From NCBI GenBank assembly GCA_900469955.1, contig UBYX01000015.1:19572-83571 (forward strand): a stretch of 64,000 nt of DNA, read 5' to 3'. The notes beneath the pieces are model-generated. The model was given only the letters and a program-made list of their open reading frames with translations. It had not been told where the DNA came from and searched no databases. Shown one piece after another: positions 57,466 through 64,000 of the stretch; positions within the stretch are counted from its first letter, which is position 1, and each line of letters begins with the position of its first letter. This DNA comes from Hyphomicrobiales bacterium. Its GTDB lineage: Bacteria; Pseudomonadota; Alphaproteobacteria; Rhizobiales; Rhizobiaceae. The position numbers were made by a program, and so were the translations under genes.

Positions 57466-58155
57466 TCATTGCTTCGGCATGTCGGCGACATCCTTTTTTT
57501 GGGACAGGCCGCCTGTGCGGTACTGTTCAAGTAGGTTTGCGCGCTTCACTACACCTTCACCCGCCTGCCCTGCAAGCGCACAAGCATGGATAAAAGCATT
57601 CTGACCCATCACTTCGTCCAATTCGGCTCCGGTAAAGAGCAAAAAGGACGGAATATCTTCCCCGGCATCGGTCCCGAGCTTCCAGGCCTTGCGGGCCTGA
57701 TCGATCTTTCTCACCCCGTCGGCGGCCGCATCCACCGCATGAAACACGGCAAGCGCTGCGCCCGCGCGGACGGCGGCATCCACCTTCATCGCGCCGGAAA
57801 CGAATTGGCCCGCTTTGCGGGCCAAGTTCATCATGCCGACGAGATCGGCCGCGAGCAGCCTGTCCACCAGCGCGCCGAGATCGGCATCGGCCTTTGCCTC
57901 GGCCTTCAGCGCGCGGGCGAAAAGCTTCTTCTGAACCGCCCGGTCAACCAGAGCCCGATCCGCCTTGATCCAGCAGCCGCGGCCGGGAAGCTGACGCTTC
58001 AGGTCCGGCACCACGCGCCCGTCCGGGCCGGCGACGAAGCGGATCAGCGCTTCCGGCGAGCAGGTCTCGCGCGTCACGATGCAGGTGCGGTCATTCACGA
58101 CAATCTCGCTCCGCCCGTCATCGTCGCCGTCTGGCTCGCCTGCGAGCGGGATCAT
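57466..58155 (-). CDS. YlxR-family RNA-binding protein with L7Ae-like domain
   Basis: A 229-residue protein with two domains. An N-terminal YlxR/DUF448 domain (residues about 20-75) contains CIVTRETCSPEALIRFV and the signature GRGCWI (GRG-A/C-W). A C-terminal L7Ae-type domain (about 95-205) begins LVGMMNLARKAGQFVSGAMKV. It is encoded between nusA and infB as in other alphaproteobacteria and is thought to bind RNA. ATG overlaps the nusA stop (ATGA). Confidence 0.92.
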   Translation of the reverse strand: MIPLAGEPDGDDDGRSEIVVNDRTCIVTRETCSPEALIRFVAGPDGRVVPDLKRQLPGRGCWIKADRALVDRAVQKKLFARALKAEAKADADLGALVDRLLAADLVGMMNLARKAGQFVSGAMKVDAAVRAGAALAVFHAVDAAADGVRKIDQARKAWKLGTDAGEDIPSFLLFTGAELDEVMGQNAFIHACALAGQAGEGVVKRANLLEQYRTGGLSQKKDVADMPKQ

Positions 58156-59756
58156 TCCTGCTCGGCGGCATCCGCCTCCTCGACCTGCTCCTGCTGCTGC
58201 GCAAGATCCTCTTCGGTAATCCAGCCCGCCAGCAGACGTGCCTGGACGATCATGTTTTCAGCTTCGACGCGCGAAACGTCGAACTTGGAGAAAAGGCCTT
58301 CGAACTTCTTCGTTTCGCCGTCCTTGCGTTCGCTCCAGCCGACCAGATCGTCGGCTGCGCAGCCGGCAAAATCCTCGATCGTCTTGATGCCGTCCTCGCC
58401 GAGGGCGACCATCATCTGTGCGGTCAGGCCGTCGATCTGACGCAATTCGTCAGCCACGCCGAGTTCCTTGCGCCGGGCGTCGTTCTCAGCCTCGACACGA
58501 TCCAGATATTCGCGGGCGCGGGTCTGGATTTCGGTCGCCGTGTCTTCGTCGAAGCCTTCGATCGAGGCAATTTCGTCGAGCTCGACATAGGCCAGTTCCT
58601 CGACCTGCGCGAAGCCTTCCGACGCAAGAACCTGACCGATCATCTCGTCCACGTCGAGCGCTTCCATGAAAAGGTTGGAGCGTTCGTTGAATTCCTTCTG
58701 GCGGCGCTCGGACTCTTCCTGCTCGGTCATGATGTCGATGTCCCAGCCGGTAAGCTGCGACGCGAGGCGAACGTTCTGGCCGCGGCGGCCGATGGCGAGC
58801 GACAGCTGTTCGTCCGGCACCACGACTTCGATGCGCTCGGCATCCTCGTCGAGAACCACCTTGGCGACTTCAGCCGGCTGCAGGGCGTTGACGATGAACG
58901 ACGCCGGATCCTGGCTCCACGGAATGATGTCGATCTTTTCGCCCTGAAGCTCGCCGACAACGGCCTGAACGCGGCTACCACGCATACCGACGCAGGCGCC
59001 GACCGGATCGATCGACGAATCGTTGGAGATGACAGCGATCTTGGCGCGCGAACCGGGGTCACGGGCGACCGACTTGATCTGGATGATGCCGTCGTAGATT
59101 TCCGGCACTTCCATGGTGAAGAGCTTCACCATGAACTGCGGATGCGTGCGCGACAGGAAGATCTGCGGGCCGCGCTGTTCGCGGCGCACGTCGTAGACAT
59201 AGGCGCGGACGCGATCGCCATAGCGCATGTTTTCGCGCGGGATCATCTCGTCGCGGCGAATGATGCCTTCGCCACGGCCGAGGTCGACGATGACGTTGCC
59301 GTATTCGACGCGCTTGACCGTACCGTTGACGATCTCGCCGACGCGATCCTTGAATTCGTCGAACTGGCGGTCGCGCTCGGCTTCGCGGACTTTCTGCACG
59401 ATGACCTGCTTGGCCGACTGGGCCGCGATGCGCCCGAAGTCCATCGGCGGCAGCGGGTCGGCAATGAAGTCGCCGATCTTGGCATCCGGGTTGCGGTCAC
59501 GGGCAAGCGCCAGCGGAATCTGCGTGCCGTAGTCTTCAGCGGCTTCCACCACTTCCAGCAGGCGCTGCAGGCGGATTTCGCCGGTCTTGGAATTGATGTC
59601 GGCGCGGATGTTGGTTTCCGAGCCGTAACGGGAGCGGGCAGCCTTCTGAATGGCGTCGGCCATCGCGGCCAGCACGATCTCGCGGTCGATGACCTTTTCG
59701 CGCGCCACTGCATCCGCGATCTGCAGAAGTTCAAGCCGGTTCGCACTCACTGCCAT
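58152..59756 (-). CDS. nusA: Transcription termination/antitermination protein NusA
   Basis: A 534-residue transcription factor binding RNA polymerase. In order: the N-terminal polymerase-binding domain (residues 1-130), an S1 domain ([21 protein letters not shown] near 140), KH domains ([21 protein letters not shown] near 255; [19 protein letters not shown] near 320), and C-terminal acidic repeats with an extra Gln/Glu-rich tail. It controls pausing and intrinsic termination, and could act on the leader terminator at 60468. Confidence 0.96.
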   Translation of the reverse strand: MAVSANRLELLQIADAVAREKVIDREIVLAAMADAIQKAARSRYGSETNIRADINSKTGEIRLQRLLEVVEAAEDYGTQIPLALARDRNPDAKIGDFIADPLPPMDFGRIAAQSAKQVIVQKVREAERDRQFDEFKDRVGEIVNGTVKRVEYGNVIVDLGRGEGIIRRDEMIPRENMRYGDRVRAYVYDVRREQRGPQIFLSRTHPQFMVKLFTMEVPEIYDGIIQIKSVARDPGSRAKIAVISNDSSIDPVGACVGMRGSRVQAVVGELQGEKIDIIPWSQDPASFIVNALQPAEVAKVVLDEDAERIEVVVPDEQLSLAIGRRGQNVRLASQLTGWDIDIMTEQEESERRQKEFNERSNLFMEALDVDEMIGQVLASEGFAQVEELAYVELDEIASIEGFDEDTATEIQTRAREYLDRVEAENDARRKELGVADELRQIDGLTAQMMVALGEDGIKTIEDFAGCAADDLVGWSERKDGETKKFEGLFSKFDVSRVEAENMIVQARLLAGWITEEDLAQQQEQVEEADAAEQE

Positions 59757-59814
59757 TGTCGTTGGTCTCCGTAGGTCGAAAGGTACCTCTCCTCGAGGCT
59801 CCTGATTTTTTCTG

Positions 59815-60402
59815 TTATTCGTCGTCTTCGTCGTTCTGGTTCGCTGCCTGCGTTTTGGCCAGCTTGTCGGCCTTAAGGGCGTCGCGGATCAGATCGTCGG
59901 TCAAAATGAGCTTTGCTTCGGCCAGCGCCGAAAATGGGATTTCGATCCTTGGCTGCTCGCCATAGGCGACCTGGTCCCGCTCGATGGTGAAGCCGTCTTC
60001 GTCGGCCTCGGTGATCTTGCCGCGGAACCGCTTGCGGTTGTCGATCATGATCGACGTTTCGCATTTGACCAGATGGCCCTTCCAATGGGTGAAATCCGAT
60101 TTCCGGACCATCGGGCGGTCGATGCCCGGCGAGGACACTTCGAGATGATACGCTTTATCGATCGGATCTTCCACATCAAGAACAGGCGAAATCGCCGTGG
60201 AGACGGCCTCGCAGCCTTCGACATCCATGGTTCCGTCGTTGCGCTCGGCCATGATCTGCAGCGTCAGGCCGTTCTGGTTCAGCAAACGGACGCGAACCAG
60301 CCGGAAATCCATGGAAGTCAGCACGGGCTCGATGATTTCGGCGATCCTGAGGTCGAGCCCGGTCTCGATGATGAGCCGCGGCTCGTGTTCGGTTTGCGGC
60401 AT
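59815..60402 (-). CDS. rimP: Ribosome maturation factor RimP
   Basis: A 195-residue RimP needed for 30S subunit assembly. Blocks [63 protein letters not shown] in parts, and the Sm-like C-terminal domain are conserved. ATG 60402 with GGAGA upstream is preferred to the 60435 start. First gene of the nusA-infB operon, with a promoter at 60526 and an intrinsic terminator inside its leader. Confidence 0.94.
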   Translation of the reverse strand: MPQTEHEPRLIIETGLDLRIAEIIEPVLTSMDFRLVRVRLLNQNGLTLQIMAERNDGTMDVEGCEAVSTAISPVLDVEDPIDKAYHLEVSSPGIDRPMVRKSDFTHWKGHLVKCETSIMIDNRKRFRGKITEADEDGFTIERDQVAYGEQPRIEIPFSALAEAKLILTDDLIRDALKADKLAKTQAANQNDEDDE

Positions 60403-60467
60403 AAGCTCTCCGGCAATCATTGCCGAATCCGGCACTGCCGGGATTCGGGTTGAACCGACCGCCTAAC

Positions 60468-60499
60468 AAAAAAGAGCGGGTCCGGTCGGGCCCACTCTT
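60468..60499 (-). terminator. Intrinsic terminator in the rimP-nusA-infB leader (attenuator candidate)
   Basis: On the minus strand a 12-bp stem (one mismatch, one G-T; loop of four) is followed by CTCTTTTTTG. No gene lies upstream in this direction, so it interrupts the operon's own leader, about 65 bp before rimP. Confidence 0.75.
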
Positions 60500-60525
60500 C
60501 ATCGGACGATCAAGAATATGGCCTG

Positions 60526-60555
60526 CATATACGCCCTCATGCCTTGGATTGCAAG
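60526..60555 (-). promoter_or_regulatory. Probable rimP operon promoter
   Basis: CTTGCA (60555-60550) and TATATG (60531-60526) are spaced by 18 bases, the same -35 as the tRNA-Ala promoter at 36417. A start near 60519 gives a terminated leader RNA of about 50 bases. Confidence 0.5.
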
Positions 60556-60645
60556 AGTCGCCTGTTTCTTTGCCCTGGCTGCTGGAATTTGAATAGGCCC
60601 CGTCTATAACGGTTGCGTGACGACGCAGGTAAGTGAGGACGAAAA

Positions 60646-62277
60646 GTGCCTGACCGGATATCGACCTTGGCTCCCTTCAGGCACGAAACCTTCAGGACCA
60701 TCTGGATAGCAAGCCTGGCCTCCAATTTTGGAGGGCTGATCCAGGCCGTCGGCGCCGCCTGGATGATGACCTCGATTTCCGATTCGCAGGATATGGTCGC
60801 TTTGGTTCAGGCCTCGACCGCTTTGCCGATCATGCTTTTCTCGCTGATTGCGGGTGCTCTCGCCGATAACTTCAACCGGCGCAGCCTGATGCTGACGGCG
60901 CAGATCTTCATGTTCGTCGTATCGGTCATTCTCACGCTCTGCGCTTACTTCGCCCTGCTGACGCCATGGCTGCTCCTGGCGTTTACCTTTCTGCTCGGCT
61001 GCGGAGTTGCGCTCAACAACCCTTCCTGGCAGGCCTCGGTGGGCGACATGGTCCCCCGTGAGGTGCTGCCCGCAGCCGTGACGATCAACAGCGTCGGCTT
61101 CAACATCACCCGCAGCCTTGGTCCGGCCATTGGCGGTGCGATCGTGGCAGCTGCAGGCGCCGCCGCTGCCTTCGCCGTCAATGCATTCAGTTACTTCGCT
61201 CTGATCTACGCGCTGTTCCGTTGGAAAATTCCGGTACGCGACAATGCCCTGCCGCGTGAAACGCTGCCGCGCGCGCTTTCGGCCGGGCTCGGCTACGTGG
61301 CGATGTCGCCCAACATCCTGAACGTCCTGTTTCGGGGACTGATCTTCGGCCTTTCGGCGAGTGCCATTCTAGCCCTCCTGCCGATCGTGGCGCGCGATCT
61401 GGTGGAAGGCGGCCCGCTTACCTACGGCGTCATGCTCGGCGCGTTCGGGGTCGGGGCGATTGCCGGTGCGATGGGCAACTCGCGGCTGCGCGAGTTGCTG
61501 TCGAGCGAGTCGATCGTGCGCCTGTCCTTTCTGGGTTTTGCCGCAAGCGCCAGCGTTCTCGCCCTGAGTTCCAATGCCTGGCTCAGCACTGCGGTCCTCC
61601 TTGTCCCCGGCGCCTGTTGGGTCATGGCGCTCTCATTGTTCAATACGACGGTGCAGCTCTCGACGCCGCGCTGGGTCGTCGGCAGAGCGCTTTCGTTCTA
61701 CCAGACGGCCGCTTTTGGCGGCATCGCCGGAGGTAGCTGGCTGTGGGGCGTCCTTTCCGAAGGCTTCGACGTGTCGGTTGCGCTGTCATTGTCGAGCCTT
61801 GCGATGCTGTTCGGCGCGGTGATCGGCATTCGGGCACCCCTGCCGCAGTTGAGCGACCTCAATCTCGATCCGCTCAACCGGTTCAACGAGCCGCTGTTGA
61901 GGCTCGACCTGCAGCCTCGCAGCGGCCCGATCGTTTCGCTGATCGATTACATCATTGCCGATGAGGATGTGCCGGAGTTTCTTGCCCTGATGTCACGCAG
62001 GCGGCGTATCCGCATTCGCGACGGAGCCCGGCAATGGGCCCTGATGCGTGATCTCGAGCATCCGGAGATCTGGACGGAAACCTACCATACGGCGACCTGG
62101 GCTGATTACGTGCGGCACAACCAGCGGCGCACGCAGGCGGACGCCGAGGTTTGGGACGCGATCCGTGCTCTCCATCACGAAAAGGAAGGACCGCGGGTCC
62201 ATCGCCTGATCGAACGGCAGACGATTCCACCTGATGACGATGTGTTCCACAAATCGCCCCCCGACCTGCATCATTGA
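60646..62277 (+). CDS. MFS transporter of the EntS/DUF894 group with C-terminal cytoplasmic domain
   Basis: A 543-residue major facilitator protein starting with GTG at 60646 after GAGGA. Twelve membrane segments cover residues 1-400 (start FRTIWIASLASNFGGLIQAVG; loop NFNRRSLM). The last 130 residues form a soluble domain (RRRIRIRDGARQWALMRDL, TWADYVRHNQRRTQADAEV) typical of the DUF894 (PF05977) family. Members include siderophore and drug exporters; the substrate is unknown. Confidence 0.88.
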   Translation: MPDRISTLAPFRHETFRTIWIASLASNFGGLIQAVGAAWMMTSISDSQDMVALVQASTALPIMLFSLIAGALADNFNRRSLMLTAQIFMFVVSVILTLCAYFALLTPWLLLAFTFLLGCGVALNNPSWQASVGDMVPREVLPAAVTINSVGFNITRSLGPAIGGAIVAAAGAAAAFAVNAFSYFALIYALFRWKIPVRDNALPRETLPRALSAGLGYVAMSPNILNVLFRGLIFGLSASAILALLPIVARDLVEGGPLTYGVMLGAFGVGAIAGAMGNSRLRELLSSESIVRLSFLGFAASASVLALSSNAWLSTAVLLVPGACWVMALSLFNTTVQLSTPRWVVGRALSFYQTAAFGGIAGGSWLWGVLSEGFDVSVALSLSSLAMLFGAVIGIRAPLPQLSDLNLDPLNRFNEPLLRLDLQPRSGPIVSLIDYIIADEDVPEFLALMSRRRRIRIRDGARQWALMRDLEHPEIWTETYHTATWADYVRHNQRRTQADAEVWDAIRALHHEKEGPRVHRLIERQTIPPDDDVFHKSPPDLHH

Positions 62278-62286
62278 CCGGCCATC

Positions 62287-62742
62287 ATGTTCCTCTTCAG
62301 AAAAGCCCAGTATTCCGATCTTCCCGCTATCGTCAAACTGCTGGCGGACGATCCGCTCGGGCAATCACGGGAGATCGTCTCTCACCCTCTCGATCCACGC
62401 TACGAAGAGTCCTTCGCGGCGATCGACGGCGATGACAACCAGCTTCTGGCCGTCGCCGTGGATGCGGCCGACCGGGTGGTCGGCTGCCTGCAGCTATCGT
62501 TCATTCCCGGCCTCTCGCGCACGGGCATGTGGCGGGGCCAGATCGAAAGCGTGCGCATCGCCACCAGGGAGAGAGGCAGCGGGCTGGGCTCTCAACTGAT
62601 CGAATGGGCGGTGGAAATGGCGCGGGAACGCGGCTGCAAGCTGGTGCAGCTTACCTCCGACAAGGCGCGGCCGGATGCCATCCGCTTCTACGAAAAGCTC
62701 GGCTTCATAGCCAGCCACCAAGGCCTGAAACGGAACCTCTAG
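62287..62742 (+). CDS. GNAT family N-acetyltransferase
   Basis: A 151-residue single-domain acetyltransferase. The acetyl-CoA pyrophosphate loop is RIATRERGSGLGSQLIEWAVEMARERG (Q/R-x-x-G-x-G/A type, around residues 95-121), and the end KLGFIASHQGLKRNL is the typical beta6-alpha4-beta7 strand. The acyl acceptor is unknown. It follows the MFS gene by 9 bp; its stop overlaps the MltB-type gene stop as CTAG. Confidence 0.92.
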   Translation: MFLFRKAQYSDLPAIVKLLADDPLGQSREIVSHPLDPRYEESFAAIDGDDNQLLAVAVDAADRVVGCLQLSFIPGLSRTGMWRGQIESVRIATRERGSGLGSQLIEWAVEMARERGCKLVQLTSDKARPDAIRFYEKLGFIASHQGLKRNL

Positions 62743-64000
62743 CGGATCTTGCCCTTCAGCGACGGGTGTGGGTAGCACGTAGCGGCAAGGCCGTTCTTGG
62801 CCTGCCAGTCGCCCAGCGAACGGCGCGTCTTGTAGCCGGGCAGGCCGTCCACGTTGCCGACGTCATAGCCCTTGGCGACCAGCGCCTTCTGCATGGCGAG
62901 CACGTCCGAACGCAGCATCTTGCCGATATCCCCCCAGGACGTCTCAAATGGTCCTGCCCCTGAGGCGATCCGATCGGCCAGGTTGCCTATGAAGAGGGCG
63001 TAGAGATCTGAATTGTTGTATTCCTTAAGCACATAGAAATTCGGAGTCACGATGAATTCCGGTCCGTGCCGGCCGGCCGGTACCAACATCATGCCCGCGG
63101 CCTTCAGGTCGGCGGCGGGGAAGGCTTTCCCCGAAATGCGGGCAATTCCCGTTGCCGCCCACTGCGAAATGGGCTTGGCGAGATCCGGTCCCTCCTGTGC
63201 GCATGAGACCTTTTCCGGGATCGTCACCTCGAATCCCCAGTCGCGGTTTCGCTGCCATCCTTCCTTCTGGAGATAGTGGGCGATCGAGGCGAGCGAGTCG
63301 GCCACCGAATTCCATATATCGGGATGCCCGTCCTTGTCGAAATCGACGGCGTATTTCAGATAGCTCGAGGGCATGAACTGCGGTTGGCCGAGCGCGCCGG
63401 CCCAGGAGCCTTTCATGGTCGCGGCATCGACATCGCCCCGTTCGATCATCTTCAGCGCGGCGATCAGTTCGTCGCGGAACATCTCCTTGCGGGTCGACAT
63501 GAAGGCTTTGGTGGCGAGAACCTGAACTGCGGAATAGGGAAGTTTGGCCTTGCCGAAGCCGGATTCGCGTCCCCAGATGGCGACGACGATCTCGCCAGGA
63601 ACGCCGTAGGCCGCTTCGATCTTCTTCAGCACCGCCGCATGGGTGGAGGCAAGGCCCCGCCCTGTCGCGGCCAGTCCCTGCAATCGTTTCTCGGAGAAAT
63701 AGGCCCCGGGCGAGGAAAACTCCGCCTGAGTTTGATCCTGCTGCTTTGGCGGAGTCGTCCCAGGGGGCACGAGGTCGGGCAGATCCCAGTTGAGCGTGAC
63801 GCCTTGAAAGGCGGCCTTCAGCGTCTTTTCGGAGATTCCCGCCTTCTTGGCCGACGGACCCAGATCGCCGGCGATCCATCCCTGGAACTGCTTTTCGATG
63901 TCGGGACGGTTCTGGGCGAGGGCTGGGAGGGGGAGGAGGGTTGTCGCTATGAGCAAAAGAAAGGCCGCGATGTGCCGGAAGGCACCCCCCCCCTCTGGCC
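62739..64000 (-). CDS. Lytic murein transglycosylase (MltB family) with peptidoglycan-binding domain, 5' end cut
   Basis: At least 405 residues. After a signal peptide (ending ALAQ) comes the MltB-type catalytic domain: WGRESGFGKAKLPYSAVQVLA contains the catalytic Glu. WAGALGQPQFMPSSYLKYA is the substrate-groove block. A peptidoglycan-binding domain ends the protein (MQKALVAKGYDVGNVDGLPGY). It cleaves glycan strands to anhydro-muropeptides in the periplasm. The only in-frame start in the window is TTG 63956, but the signal peptide continues upstream (FRHIAAFLLL), so the true start lies beyond the edge. A 9-C run occurs at 63985-63993. Confidence 0.88.
   Translation of the reverse strand, partial: PEGGGAFRHIAAFLLLIATTLLPLPALAQNRPDIEKQFQGWIAGDLGPSAKKAGISEKTLKAAFQGVTLNWDLPDLVPPGTTPPKQQDQTQAEFSSPGAYFSEKRLQGLAATGRGLASTHAAVLKKIEAAYGVPGEIVVAIWGRESGFGKAKLPYSAVQVLATKAFMSTRKEMFRDELIAALKMIERGDVDAATMKGSWAGALGQPQFMPSSYLKYAVDFDKDGHPDIWNSVADSLASIAHYLQKEGWQRNRDWGFEVTIPEKVSCAQEGPDLAKPISQWAATGIARISGKAFPAADLKAAGMMLVPAGRHGPEFIVTPNFYVLKEYNNSDLYALFIGNLADRIASGAGPFETSWGDIGKMLRSDVLAMQKALVAKGYDVGNVDGLPGYKTRRSLGDWQAKNGLAATCYPHPSLKGKIR

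Overview
The window looks like chromosomal DNA of an alphaproteobacterium in the Rhizobiaceae (Rhizobium/Agrobacterium/Sinorhizobium group). The evidence is the high GC and rhizobial housekeeping blocks (tRNA-Ala next to a TIGR02300-family gene, cmk-rpsA, rimP-nusA-ylxR-infB). There are also many ABC/TRAP/tripartite-tricarboxylate importers, a rhizobial intergenic palindromic element, CTTGAC-N17-CTATAT type promoters, and an sRNA of the alpha-r14 type with CCUCCUCCC loops. No insertion sequences, prophage or CRISPR arrays were seen.

Layout. 1-2.2 kb: a cut-off YdcF-like gene, a YoaK membrane protein and a flavoprotein. 2.2-9.6 kb: a fused 5-oxoprolinase/hydantoinase divergent from a TRAP importer and a MarR-like regulator, with a 17-bp palindrome between them. 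9.6-18.3 kb: a probable anthranilate (2-aminobenzoate) uptake and activation locus with an arylformamidase-like hydrolase, an aryl-CoA ligase, a five-gene Liv-type ABC importer, a MarR regulator and glutaminase. 18.4-25.5 kb: a tripartite tricarboxylate transporter (tctCBA), a periplasmic binding protein, a DUF1993 protein and a TctD/TctE-type two-component system. 25.5-35.8 kb: an amino-sugar/peptidoglycan-sugar island. It runs as a kinase, GntR regulator, SIS-domain deaminase and nagA on one strand. On the other strand are murQ, a sugar ABC importer, a Gfo/Idh/MocA oxidoreductase and the ATPase. Two almost identical operators sit in mirrored promoters between the arms. Together these could convert imported MurNAc/GlcNAc to fructose-6-phosphate.

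36-44.4 kb: tRNA-Ala(GGC), a TIGR02300-family gene, cmk and rpsA (without the aroA that usually precedes cmk), two large acidic proteins of unknown function, DUF817 and a short RNase D. 44.5-49.3 kb: an alpha-r14-like sRNA, a PhoB-type box upstream of an alkaline phosphatase, and a DUF3299/ABC/FtsX-like export module with a histidine-rich loop that suggests zinc. 49.3-54.1 kb: an Ldh2-type dehydrogenase, tonB-exbD-exbB with an iron-rhizo-box-like site, and a kduD-like dehydrogenase. 54.2-60.5 kb: the rimP-nusA-ylxR-infB operon, with a leader attenuator-like terminator, a hairpin that covers the infB ribosome-binding site, and a YcxB-like gene where rbfA would be expected. 60.6-64 kb: an MFS exporter, a GNAT acetyltransferase and an MltB-type lytic transglycosylase cut by the window edge.

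Functional names come from recognised sequence motifs and gene context, read by eye. Substrates of transporters and all regulatory sites are inferences unless stated otherwise.
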